Source: Sphaerochaetaceae bacterium
GTDB taxonomy: Bacteria > Spirochaetota > Spirochaetia > Sphaerochaetales > Sphaerochaetaceae
Reading direction: 5' to 3'
DNA length: 8,331 nucleotides
Assembly (NCBI GenBank): GCA_024405065.1
Contig: JAKSPF010000051.1
Coordinates: 1 to 8,331 of the forward strand
Below, in pieces: positions 1 to 7,007 of the stretch. The notes below the pieces were generated by a model, which searched no databases, had not been told where the DNA came from, and saw nothing but the letters and a program-made list of their open reading frames with translations. Within the stretch, counting starts at the first letter, position 1, and each line of letters starts with the position of its first letter. A program made the position numbers and the translations under genes.

Positions 1-189
1 TTCATCCGAAGTTACATTTTCTTTACGTACTGTGTTGATGAAAAGTTCCGTGGGGGCAATTGTATAGACAATTTTGGTACCGGCATCCGGATTCACGTTT
101 TCCGGCTGTGAATCACCCCGCTTGCATGAAGTACAGGAAGTAAGTGAAATCATAACAATCAATGCTGTCAGATAAACAAAGCGTAACAC
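1..189 (-). CDS. Putative lipoprotein, N-terminal 63 residues only (runs off the window)
   Basis: The visible part begins MLRFVYLTALIVMISLTSC: a short basic start, a hydrophobic stretch and a near-ideal lipobox LTSC with the acceptor cysteine at residue 19. A second cysteine at residue 22 makes a less likely alternative. This predicts an envelope lipoprotein. After it come a polar linker rich in Asp, Asn and Pro, then the start of what may be a beta-rich domain (residues 38-56). I do not recognise the family. The start is a GTG at 187-189. It is chosen because it gives a complete signal peptide and has GAGGGA 8 bases upstream; the next ATG (151-153) would leave too short a signal. The start lies inside the metallopeptidase gene, whose stop is at 168-170, giving a 22-base overlap and suggesting translational coupling. 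The function is unknown, but it is almost certainly part of the ABC-transporter transcription unit. Confidence 0.72.
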   Translation of the reverse strand, partial: MLRFVYLTALIVMISLTSCTSCKRGDSQPENVNPDAGTKIVYTIAPTELFINTVRKENVTSDE

Positions 190-1730
190 AGAACATTTCC
201 CTCAACATTCAGGACGGAGGGACTTCCCTCCCATTTTGTAAGAACCCATCCCAACTGATTTAAATCAGTACTGAAATTTTTCCTTGACTTTGTAATGTAT
301 TTGTGGTCATAAACAACGGCACCTCCTTGGGTAACCCTTGTAATTCCACTTGCTTTCTCAACGCTATCAAGTGTAAAACCCCAGTCTTTGATGAAATTAA
401 GATTTCCGGAAGAATTGCCTATTTTTACTCCCATACCTTCACAGGAGGAGAGCATCTCAAGCAGAAAATCTCTATAAACCGTCTCAAACGATTTTCCGGT
501 ACAGTCTCTGACTATCGTCCTTATATCTTCATTGTTTGTTTTGTTATAGTGCAAGACGGATTTGAAAACATCTCCGCCGTATTTTGCTAAAACATAACCG
601 AAGAACAGAGGTCCAGCACCGTAAGTTGCATATTCGTTACTGTCGTTGTCATTTGAGTTGAAAGAAGGATTGTAAGACTCACTCTTTCCTATCCATTCTC
701 TCACAGCAGAAGGATCCTGAAAATCACCAAACATAGCATAGGGTACTATGTTGGCAGTTCCTTCTATCCAGAACAACGAACCGGACAGCATTCTTCCTCC
801 GTTCTTATACCTGTTGCAATCCATAAGACAGTGGCAATACTCATGCAAAAGAACGCTGGAGATATTATAAGCAACCTGAAGATATAGGAAATTTACTTCG
901 GAACCATATTCTACAATGATTTCACCGTAATGTTCTGTGACATACTTCCAAAAACTCTCGGATTCGTTATATAAGTTATATCTCTTAACAACAAACCGTG
1001 TGTTTATGTAGAACATATCGGCAACATTGCACATTCTTATCTGATTCAGCTCATAAGCACCTGCAATTCCGGTGTTCTCTCCGACAGACGATTCCCCGAA
1101 ATCGGTAAACATAATATGGAAATAACCTGTTCCGTCAACATCATAACCGGAAAGCTGTGTAAAAGTTCTTTCTACACCTAACAAACATTTACTATTCGGC
1201 TTTTCTTTGGAATCGCCGATATAATCATCAAGTATTTTTGAAAGTAACTCATAATCTATTTCGTCTGTTAAACCTTGTTGCGAATAGTAAACTATTTCCT
1301 TTCCCATCCACTTATAATCCATATTTGCACGACAATAATTGGAACTGTCGGTTTTAAAATACCAAACATCGCTCCTGGTACTTTTCATGGCATCTTCAAT
1401 ACTGCCCGCAGAGGAAATCTCGGTTTGAGAAGGTATCAGGCTGCGTGAAGAACCTCCCGTCCGGTAATCAGTTGCAGTAACAGTAAAATGTGTTTCCGTA
1501 TTTCTGTCGTTGTAAGTTTCGGGAATGTGCGCAGCAAAAACATAAAGAGATTTTCCATCGGGTACTGTAATAGAATTGTTACCCGAATGAAGCAATACAG
1601 CATTTACATTTTGCCCCGATATCGGTTCAGGAACTGAAATATCGTCCGATTTGTCTCTACACCCTACTGCAAAAAACAACACAAAGAGAATGGACAGAAC
1701 AACGGCAAACTGCTTTCCGCAACGTTTCAT
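168..1730 (-). CDS. Lipoprotein zinc metallopeptidase, M30 (hyicolysin)-like gluzincin
   Basis: This 520-residue protein starts MKRCGKQF, has a hydrophobic segment and the lipobox AVGC with lipidated Cys24, so it is probably anchored in the envelope. Residues 40-180 look beta-rich or extracellular and match nothing I know. The catalytic part centres on HEYCH (296-300), the HExxH zinc motif. It is followed by FWIEGTAN, where Glu323 is the likely third zinc ligand, as in gluzincins. The downstream pattern YATYGAGPLFFGYVLAKYGG is typical of M30-like and related secreted peptidases. Three cysteines (299, 301, 305) crowd the zinc helix, which is unusual. The ATG at 1728-1730 is preferred over an upstream in-frame TTG (1740-1742): AAGGAAG abuts that TTG but sits 12 bases before the ATG. 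The ATG follows the permease stop by one base (TGATATG), indicating coupling to the ABC operon. The metallopeptidase call is fairly firm, the M30 assignment moderate, and the substrate unknown. Confidence 0.75.
   Translation of the reverse strand: MKRCGKQFAVVLSILFVLFFAVGCRDKSDDISVPEPISGQNVNAVLLHSGNNSITVPDGKSLYVFAAHIPETYNDRNTETHFTVTATDYRTGGSSRSLIPSQTEISSAGSIEDAMKSTRSDVWYFKTDSSNYCRANMDYKWMGKEIVYYSQQGLTDEIDYELLSKILDDYIGDSKEKPNSKCLLGVERTFTQLSGYDVDGTGYFHIMFTDFGESSVGENTGIAGAYELNQIRMCNVADMFYINTRFVVKRYNLYNESESFWKYVTEHYGEIIVEYGSEVNFLYLQVAYNISSVLLHEYCHCLMDCNRYKNGGRMLSGSLFWIEGTANIVPYAMFGDFQDPSAVREWIGKSESYNPSFNSNDNDSNEYATYGAGPLFFGYVLAKYGGDVFKSVLHYNKTNNEDIRTIVRDCTGKSFETVYRDFLLEMLSSCEGMGVKIGNSSGNLNFIKDWGFTLDSVEKASGITRVTQGGAVVYDHKYITKSRKNFSTDLNQLGWVLTKWEGSPSVLNVEGNVLCYALFI
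198..203 (-). promoter_or_regulatory. Ribosome binding site supporting the GTG start of the distal lipoprotein
   Basis: Read on the minus strand this is GAGGGA, followed by 8 bases and then the GTG at 187-189. It lies inside the 3' end of the metallopeptidase gene. It supports the GTG as the real start of the overlapping lipoprotein gene; no comparable site precedes the in-frame ATG at 151-153 at a usual distance. Confidence 0.5.
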
Positions 1731-1731
1731 A

Positions 1732-3399
1732 TCAGAGTGCAACTTCCTTGTTTCCCGTAGCCTTCATATAAATCAGAAGAGACAGAATTGTAGTTACAGT
1801 CAGTATTGTTGCATAAGCTGGTGCGATACCGTAGTTACCGCGGCTGACATACGTATAGACGGCAAGAGTCAGCGTAACTGTCTTGAGGTTGTAAAGTATG
1901 ATTGCCGTTGAAAGTTCGGTAATGATTGTCACCCAACTCAGAATTGCACCTGACATGATACCGTTACCCATCATCGGAACAGTAATACTGAAAAATGTTT
2001 TCAGCTTTGAAGCGCCGAGACTTATTGAGGCCTCTTCAATAGACATGGGAATCTGCTGAAGAACGGCAACCGAACTTCTTATTGTGTAGGGAATCCTTCT
2101 TATCACAAGTGCCACAATCATTATTGCAGCAGTTCCGGTAAGCATTATCGGCCCTTTATTAAAGGCAAGAATGAGCGCAATTCCCACAACCGAACCGGGA
2201 ATGATGTACGGAATCATGGATACCGTATCAATTACCCTGCTTGTTGCACTGCGTCTTCTGACAACAAGATACGCAATGAGAATTGCGAGCACAATCACCA
2301 CAAGCAGTGCGGCAAGTCCTATCACAAACGTGTTGGGAATTGCGCGCTTTAAGTGACTGAACGCAAATTTGTAACTTTCAAGAGAATACCCCTCAACAAA
2401 CAGCTTGCCGCTTGTCTTCTGGAATGACGAATAAATCACGTAAACCTGCGGCATGAATGAAAGAAGAACAACAAACCAACAGTAGATGTTCATCAAAACA
2501 TTCTTCACCCCGTGAGCCTGTTTTCTCTCTATGGAGTGGAGAGCATTCATTGTAAAACGGTGTCTGTTGTTTATATAGTTCTGAATGAGGAATATGGCTC
2601 CGGTAATCAATATGGCTATCACAGAAACCGCTGCACCGAAAGTGTGGTCACTTCCCGTTTCGGCAAAATAAGAGTTGTATATCACAACAGGAAAAGTCTG
2701 GTAGCCTTCACCTATGAGCAAGGGAGTACCGAAATCGGCAAAAGCCCTCATGAACACAAGCAAAGTTGCCGCAATGATGGTAGGCATACAAAGCGGAATC
2801 ACAATTGTAAAAAGGCGCTTCACCTTGCTGCATCCCATATTCTCAGCCGCTTCAAGCAGTGAATTGTCAATGTTCTTCAATGCTCCGCAGAGATACAAAA
2901 AGACCAGCGGGAAGAGTTGCAGACTCAAAACAAGCAGTATTCCCTTGAAGCCGTATATGCTTCCCACCTGAATACCGAAAACCCTGCTTATTACATTTGA
3001 AATAATCCCGTTTCTTCCCAAAAGGACAATCCACGAGTACGCACCGATAAACGGTGCGGACATTGAACAGAGGATTATCAGAATCTGAAGAACGGATTTA
3101 CCCCGTATTTCGTACATCTGGTAAAAGTACGCAAGAGGGATACCCACTACAAGCGTAACCGCCGTGGTTGAAATACTCACCTTCAGACTGTTGAAAATCG
3201 TGTCAACATAATATTTTTTACTGAAAAAACTTCTGAACGCAGAAAGGGAAAAGTGACCGTCAACAATCACCGCCTGCTTCAGCAGAGTATAAAGCGGAAA
3301 TATGAGAAACAGTGCATACAGTGCTATAACTCCAAGCCCTACAAGTTTCCACACATCAGTGTTTTTCTTAGCTGCGGGTACTCCGTTCAAAGTCGTCAT
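1732..3399 (-). CDS. ABC transporter permease, fused two-domain, ferric-iron (FbpB/AfuB) type
   Basis: This is a 555-residue inner-membrane protein with two BPD_transp_1-type halves in one chain, the usual layout of FbpB/AfuB permeases. Each half carries an EAA loop that docks with the ATPase: EAAENMGCSKVKRLF from residue 183 and EEASISLGASKLKTFF from residue 455. Hydrophobic segments are visible near 18-40, 66-92, 102-126, 152-172, 200-222 and 255-273 in the first half. The second half repeats this near 300-325, 355-380, 392-415, 422-436, 480-502 and 522-545, giving about twelve membrane spans. It would form the whole channel with the neighbouring binding protein and ATPase. Its ATG overlaps the ATPase stop by four bases (ATGA). 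Its own stop is one base before the metallopeptidase ATG. Related fused permeases also carry phosphonates, organic phosphates or thiamine, so the substrate is not fixed by this gene. Confidence 0.9.
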   Translation of the reverse strand: MTTLNGVPAAKKNTDVWKLVGLGVIALYALFLIFPLYTLLKQAVIVDGHFSLSAFRSFFSKKYYVDTIFNSLKVSISTTAVTLVVGIPLAYFYQMYEIRGKSVLQILIILCSMSAPFIGAYSWIVLLGRNGIISNVISRVFGIQVGSIYGFKGILLVLSLQLFPLVFLYLCGALKNIDNSLLEAAENMGCSKVKRLFTIVIPLCMPTIIAATLLVFMRAFADFGTPLLIGEGYQTFPVVIYNSYFAETGSDHTFGAAVSVIAILITGAIFLIQNYINNRHRFTMNALHSIERKQAHGVKNVLMNIYCWFVVLLSFMPQVYVIYSSFQKTSGKLFVEGYSLESYKFAFSHLKRAIPNTFVIGLAALLVVIVLAILIAYLVVRRRSATSRVIDTVSMIPYIIPGSVVGIALILAFNKGPIMLTGTAAIMIVALVIRRIPYTIRSSVAVLQQIPMSIEEASISLGASKLKTFFSITVPMMGNGIMSGAILSWVTIITELSTAIILYNLKTVTLTLAVYTYVSRGNYGIAPAYATILTVTTILSLLIYMKATGNKEVAL

Positions 3400-4529
3400 T
3401 TTCCGGCTCCGTATTCATCAAGGTCATTCACAACACCCTGTATAAGATTCTTCTTACCTTCTTCGTCAAAAACATTGATTTTCTCGGTCTTTACTTTCAG
3501 GAATACTTCCGTACCCTTTTTGATTATTGAGTCTATCTGTGATTCCTGAATGATTTCCGCCTTTGTACCGTCAGTAAAATGCACAAAGTAATGTGTATTC
3601 AGTCCGAGGAACACGGCATCATCAACTACAGCACGGATTCCGTCATTGCTCTCTGTATTCACCACAAGTTCTTCCGGACGGATTGAAGCAGCAACATTTC
3701 TGCTTTTCACTTCTTCGGAAATCATGTTTTTCAGTTCAACTCTGTAATTTCCCGGAAACACAAGATAAGGCTTTCCGTCTGCAACTTCAATCTTTGTTTT
3801 TATGACGTTTGTTCTTCCTATGAAAGTTGCAACAAAAAGGTTTGCAGGACGCTGGTACAGCATTTTGGGAGTACCGATCTGCTGAATCACACCGGCATTC
3901 ATAACCGCAATACGATCCGAAACAGCCATAGCTTCTTCCTGATCATGCGTGACATAAACACAGGTGATACCGATACTGTTCTGAATTTCCTTGATTGCAG
4001 TACGCATTTCAACTCTGAGTTTTGCATCAAGATTTGAAAGCGGCTCATCCATAAGAAGAACGTCCGGGGTTATTGCAAGCGCACGGGCGAGCGCAACACG
4101 CTGCTGCTGTCCTCCCGACAACCTTTCAGGCATACGATCGCGGTATTCCTCAATCTTCATCAGTTTGAGAAATTTCTCCGTTTTGGCAGAAATTTCCTCA
4201 TTGGGTAATTTCGTTTTTCTGTTTTTCAGGCCGAACGCAACATTTTTTTCCACCGTCATGTTCGGGAATATTGCGTAATTCTGAAACACCATTCCGATAT
4301 TTCTTGCAGCAGGATCCATATTGTTTATCCTGCTTTCATTGAAAAAGAAATCACCGCCCTCAATTGAGTTGAATCCTGCAATCATTCGCAATAAAGTTGT
4401 CTTACCACAGCCGGAGGGACCAAGGAGGGTGAAAAATTCACCCTCCCTGATTCTCAGTGATAAGTCAGAAATAATTGTGTTGTTGCCGTACTTTTTAACA
4501 GCATTGTTTATTGTAATTTTCACACTCAT
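3396..4529 (-). CDS. ABC transporter ATP-binding protein, FbpC/PotA-like with TOBE-type C-terminus
   Basis: This 377-residue cytoplasmic ATPase powers the importer. All nucleotide-site motifs are intact. They are Walker A GPSGCGKT (37-44), Q-loop Gln83, signature LSGGQ (137-141), Walker B VLLMDEP (157-163), D-loop SNLD (165-168) and switch His195 in VTHDQEEA. The stretch VTHDQEEAMAVSDRIAVM is typical of the CUT1/polyamine/iron ATPase clan. Residues from about 240 onward form an OB-fold TOBE-type regulatory region, with ASIRPEELVV at 281-290 marking its start. The length fits the FbpC/PotA clan. The ATG (4527-4529) has AGAGAGG about 8 bases upstream. The gene starts 18 bases after the binding-protein stop and its TGA overlaps the permease ATG, so the three form one operon. 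The ATPase call is secure; the specific substrate is inferred only from the operon. Confidence 0.95.
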   Translation of the reverse strand: MSVKITINNAVKKYGNNTIISDLSLRIREGEFFTLLGPSGCGKTTLLRMIAGFNSIEGGDFFFNESRINNMDPAARNIGMVFQNYAIFPNMTVEKNVAFGLKNRKTKLPNEEISAKTEKFLKLMKIEEYRDRMPERLSGGQQQRVALARALAITPDVLLMDEPLSNLDAKLRVEMRTAIKEIQNSIGITCVYVTHDQEEAMAVSDRIAVMNAGVIQQIGTPKMLYQRPANLFVATFIGRTNVIKTKIEVADGKPYLVFPGNYRVELKNMISEEVKSRNVAASIRPEELVVNTESNDGIRAVVDDAVFLGLNTHYFVHFTDGTKAEIIQESQIDSIIKKGTEVFLKVKTEKINVFDEEGKKNLIQGVVNDLDEYGAGK

Positions 4530-4547
4530 ACTCTGACCTCTCTTGAA

Positions 4548-5582
4548 TTATTTCTGCACAAGTTCAGCAAACTTTGCCTGCCAAGCTTCCTTGTTTGCAG
4601 CACAGAAAGCAAGATCTTCATAAGCAACATTGATGTCTGTCATAGGAATCATGTTGGGTGAAGTATTCTTGATGTTCGGATTTACCGGTCTTGCAGTGGA
4701 CTTTCCGATTTCCGTCTGTCCTTCATCGGAAATGAGCCAGTCCATGAACAGTTTTGCATTGTCCATGTTCTTTGCACCCTTTATGATTGCAGCACCTGCA
4801 GGAAGCCATACAGCACCTTCTGCGGGATATACAAGTTTCACGTTTGATGCGCCGTTGTCAAGAAGACTTACACACGGATCCTCGTATGAAACACCGACAG
4901 CATATTCACCGTTCACGGTTCCCTTGTAAATTGCAGAAGAAGAACTGAGAATCACTCCGTCAAGCTGCTTGCAGAAATCTGCAACAAATTCCCATGCCTT
5001 GTCATCATAAGGTTTGTTACCCATAACAAGAAGCATATTGGTGAGTTCTGCCCATGCTGAAGAAGAAGCAGCGGCATTACCCATTGCAATGTGTCCCTTG
5101 AGTTTCGGATTGAGAAGATCCTTATATCCCTTGAAGGAAGCCGGATCAACACCGAGCTGCTTGAATACGTCAACATTAATCAAAAGAGCAGCAGAACCGT
5201 CACAGCAGTAACGTGTCACACAACCGTTTTGGTTTCTGTACGCTTCAGGAAGCTTGTCATTTCCCTTTGCAACATACTGCTCAAAGTAATCCTGATATTT
5301 GTTTCCGTTTGCAAAGTTCACACCGCCGTACCAAACATCAGCCTGCGGATTACCTGCTTCTGCCACTACTCTTTCAGCAACTTCTCCTGTTCCCATTGAA
5401 AGAACCTGAACATCAACTCCGTACTTTGCCGCAAAGACATCTGCCGCTGCAAGAAGTGTATCTGAATTGGGTGAATAGATGATGAGTTCACCGCCACCGA
5501 CCTTTGCCGCTTCTTTGCCACCTGAAGCAAAGAGGGAAAGTGCTGTTACAAGAACCAGCATAACAACTGTAAATTTTTTCAT
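4548..5582 (-). CDS. ABC transporter periplasmic substrate-binding protein, ferric-iron/AfuA-like family
   Basis: This 344-residue type II binding protein captures the ligand in the periplasm for the downstream ATPase and permease. The signal peptide is MKKFTVVMLVLVTALSLFAS with the mature chain starting around GGKEAAK. There is no lipobox cysteine, so it is probably a soluble periplasmic protein. Recognisable family segments are GELIIYSPNS (31-40), GTGEVAERV (64-72), ADVWYGG (81-87), a hinge/second-lobe segment AALLINVDVF (131-140), and GEYAVGVSYEDP (225-236). The tyrosine pair that binds Fe3+ in classical FbpA is not obvious; Tyr233 stands alone in SYEDP. A non-iron ligand, such as a phosphorylated or carboxylated small molecule, is therefore possible. 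Six cysteines are present in the likely mature chain, including CVTRYCC (121-127), which is many for a periplasmic protein. The ATG has GAGGAGG four bases upstream, the best ribosome site in the window. It is the first gene of its operon. Confidence 0.88.
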   Translation of the reverse strand: MKKFTVVMLVLVTALSLFASGGKEAAKVGGGELIIYSPNSDTLLAAADVFAAKYGVDVQVLSMGTGEVAERVVAEAGNPQADVWYGGVNFANGNKYQDYFEQYVAKGNDKLPEAYRNQNGCVTRYCCDGSAALLINVDVFKQLGVDPASFKGYKDLLNPKLKGHIAMGNAAASSSAWAELTNMLLVMGNKPYDDKAWEFVADFCKQLDGVILSSSSAIYKGTVNGEYAVGVSYEDPCVSLLDNGASNVKLVYPAEGAVWLPAGAAIIKGAKNMDNAKLFMDWLISDEGQTEIGKSTARPVNPNIKNTSPNMIPMTDINVAYEDLAFCAANKEAWQAKFAELVQK

Positions 5583-5622
5583 GTTTCCTCCTCGTAATTC
5601 AACATGAGATTAAATCACTGTC

Positions 5623-5651
5623 ATTTTATACCACAAGTACGCCCAAATCAA
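5623..5651 (-). promoter_or_regulatory. Probable sigma70-type promoter of the ABC-importer operon
   Basis: On the minus strand TTGATT (5646-5651) is followed by a 17-base spacer and TAAAAT (5623-5628). The overlapping TGGTATAAA could alternatively act as an extended -10. Transcription would start near 5616, leaving a leader of about 34 bases that contains GAGGAGG just before the ATG. The short near-palindrome GATTTAATC (5608-5616) lies at the expected start site and might be an operator, but it is too short to name a regulator. I see no terminator between the HAD gene and this promoter, so some read-through into the operon is possible. Confidence 0.55.
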
Positions 5652-5663
5652 ATCAAAATGACT

Positions 5664-5689
5664 TATACCGCATCAATATACCGTATCAA
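5664..5689 (-). repeat. Two tandem 13-bp repeats between the HAD stop and the importer promoter
   Basis: Read on the plus strand, TATACCGCATCAA (5664-5676) is directly followed by TATACCGTATCAA (5677-5689), differing at one base. The second copy covers the HAD stop codon (5686-5688). On the minus strand each unit is TTGATRCGGTATA, and the GGTATA part recurs at the operon's -10 region (5627-5632). It could be a pair of half-sites for a regulator upstream of the importer, or a chance duplication. Confidence 0.45.
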
Positions 5690-6462
5690 ATCAACCCGTA
5701 ATGTTCAAAAGCATGAGCAAGACCGTCATCATCAATATCATCTGTCACATAATCGGCAACTGCCTTTGCCTCAGATACGGCATTCCCCATTGCGACACCT
5801 GTTCCGGCAAAATCTATCATACCTACGTCATTGAAGCTGTCACCTATGGCAAAACATTCTTCACGGGATACTCCGAACCTGTCAAGAAACAGCTGAACAC
5901 CCTTGGTTTTATCCATTCCTTCAGGAACAATATCAATTCCTATGTGTCCCCACCGCTTAAAGTTGCATCCGGGCAAACGGGCAAGAATATCTGCCTCCTG
6001 ACTCTCATCTGCATAAGCCACCGCAAGGTAAAGCGGATTACCGCAATAAACTCCGGGTTCATATCTGAGTGTTGCAACATCACCTGAAGCAATATTGATG
6101 ACTTCACTGCAGAAATTTATGTATATGCTGTTCTCTTCCACAAAAGCCATCGGAACCTCTTTTTCATTGAAAAGGCTCACCACAGAATCCAAAGCTTCTC
6201 CTCTGAACTGATTTGCGAATATCTTTTTCATTGACGAATCAAGACAAAGTTGTCCGTTCAACATCACAAAACCGTCAAAAGGAATGTCACGATATTCAGA
6301 AAACAATTCCATTTCAAGAACATTTCTTCCCGTAGCAAGAACAGTTTTCAAACCTTTTTCATGAATTTTCATCAACGCATCAACTGCACTTTGCGGAATG
6401 TGTTTTTTCCTGTGTGAATACAACGTAAAATCAAAATCAACGAATACTGCTTTTATACTCAT
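5686..6462 (-). CDS. Cof-type HAD-IIB hydrolase (small-molecule phosphatase)
   Basis: This 258-residue cytosolic phosphatase of the haloacid dehalogenase superfamily has all four catalytic motifs. Motif I is DFDFTL with nucleophile Asp9 and acid/base Asp11; the usual Gly before Thr is Phe12. Motif II is ATGR with Thr44. Motif III is Lys187 in MDKTKG, and motif IV is GDSFND (207-212). The region 85-180 between motifs II and III is the C2-type cap that sets specificity, usually towards sugar phosphates or related phosphomonoesters. The substrate cannot be read from sequence. The ATG at 6460-6462 is chosen because it places MSIKAVFVDFD in the usual family position; a GTG 17 codons upstream would add an untypical leader and lies over the promoter. 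The gene has no ribosome binding site but a good promoter ending six bases before the ATG. It ends about 100 bases before the importer operon and is probably separate from it. Confidence 0.9.
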   Translation of the reverse strand: MSIKAVFVDFDFTLYSHRKKHIPQSAVDALMKIHEKGLKTVLATGRNVLEMELFSEYRDIPFDGFVMLNGQLCLDSSMKKIFANQFRGEALDSVVSLFNEKEVPMAFVEENSIYINFCSEVINIASGDVATLRYEPGVYCGNPLYLAVAYADESQEADILARLPGCNFKRWGHIGIDIVPEGMDKTKGVQLFLDRFGVSREECFAIGDSFNDVGMIDFAGTGVAMGNAVSEAKAVADYVTDDIDDDGLAHAFEHYGLI

Positions 6463-6468
6463 TTTTGT

Positions 6469-6498
6469 ATTATATCGGCATACCGGACAAAATGTGAA
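6469..6498 (-). promoter_or_regulatory. Promoter of the HAD gene, placed for a leaderless mRNA
   Basis: On the minus strand TTCACA (6493-6498, five of six matches to TTGACA) is followed by an 18-base spacer and a perfect TATAAT (6469-6474). Only ACAAAA separates the -10 box from the ATG at 6462. The expected start of transcription therefore falls on or beside the A of the ATG, and no Shine-Dalgarno sequence is present. Confidence 0.65.
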
Positions 6499-6522
6499 CT
6501 GCAACGGAATCACTCACCGAAC

Positions 6523-6558
6523 AAAAAACGGATCATTACCGACGCAACAATCCGTTTT
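6523..6558 (-). terminator. Rho-independent terminator after the DUF1508 gene
   Basis: Read on the minus strand, AAAACGGAT (6550-6558) pairs perfectly with ATCCGTTTT (6525-6533) across a 16-base loop and runs into six consecutive T (6523-6528). It lies about 40 bases past the DUF1508 stop and just upstream of the HAD promoter, so it separates the two units. The stem is only 9 bp and AT-biased at its base, so termination may be incomplete. Confidence 0.7.
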
Positions 6559-6577
6559 AATCCATAACTTGCTCAAA

Positions 6578-6590
6578 GAGACATCGTCTC
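6578..6590 (-). other. Small hairpin just past the DUF1508 stop
   Basis: GAGAC (6578-6582) and GTCTC (6586-6590) form a 5-bp stem with a 3-base loop, starting 7 bases after the stop codon. No T run follows, so it is not a terminator by itself. It may protect or structure the 3' end together with the terminator 20 bases downstream. Confidence 0.3.
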
Positions 6591-6597
6591 CGAATGA

Positions 6598-6975
6598 TTA
6601 TTTTTTCTCTGCTCGCTCAACCGGAGAATCGGCATTCTTCCTGACCGATTCAATTCCGTTAAGACAGCTGCTCTTTGCGGAATAGCCCTCACTTCCTACA
6701 ATGTTTTCACCGTTTGAAGCCTTCAATCTGAAACGGAACTCTCCCGCCTTGTCCTTATAAAGCTCAAATTTGGGACATTTCTCCTGTTTGAATCCTTCAA
6801 CTGTCTGATCTTCAACAGGAACTGCCGGCGCATTCTTTGCAACACTTGCAGCACCGTTTTTACATGCTTCAAGGCTTTTATAAACCTGAGAAGTTGCAAC
6901 AACCTGACCGTTGGAAGATTTCAGATTAAACGAAAAACCGCCGTTCTTTGTTTCGGAAATCACATATTTCCCCAT
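6598..6975 (-). CDS. DUF1508 / UPF0339 (YegP-like) protein with two repeats
   Basis: This 125-residue soluble protein is built from two copies of the roughly 48-residue DUF1508 unit. The first copy (3-50) reads KYVISETKNGGFSFNLKSSN at its start. The second (69-116) starts KFELYKDKAGEFRFRLKASN. In each, a beta hairpin is followed by NG, a GY/VY-type turn and a helix ending in a conserved Asn (NGAASVAKNA and NGIESVRKNA). A proline-rich linker joins them and the tail is charged. There is no signal peptide or membrane segment. The biochemical role of this family is not established. The ATG at 6973-6975 has GGGGAGGA about 9 bases upstream, a strong site. It lies 169 bases after the antiporter stop, behind a structured leader, and ends in its own terminator, so it may be a monocistronic gene or the second gene of a unit with regulated read-through. 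Confidence 0.9.
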   Translation of the reverse strand: MGKYVISETKNGGFSFNLKSSNGQVVATSQVYKSLEACKNGAASVAKNAPAVPVEDQTVEGFKQEKCPKFELYKDKAGEFRFRLKASNGENIVGSEGYSAKSSCLNGIESVRKNADSPVERAEKK

Positions 6976-7007
6976 AAAACTTTTTCCTCCCCAATCTATG
7001 GAAATTT

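Noticed and set aside
1731..1742. TTG start four codons upstream for the metallopeptidase
   Set aside because: The purine-rich AAGGAAG directly abuts this TTG, leaving no spacer, and the ATG gives a normal MKR-type signal peptide.
2512..2862. Plus-strand open frame of 116 codons inside the permease
   Set aside because: Entirely antisense to a clear membrane-protein gene, with no family features.
5608..5616. GATTTAATC as a Fur or DtxR-family operator of the importer
   Set aside because: The arms are only four bases and do not match the known boxes well; such short AT-rich palindromes are common by chance.
6463..6513. Upstream GTG start adding 17 residues to the HAD phosphatase
   Set aside because: The added residues do not fit the family's N-terminus, there is no spaced ribosome site, and they overlap the promoter.
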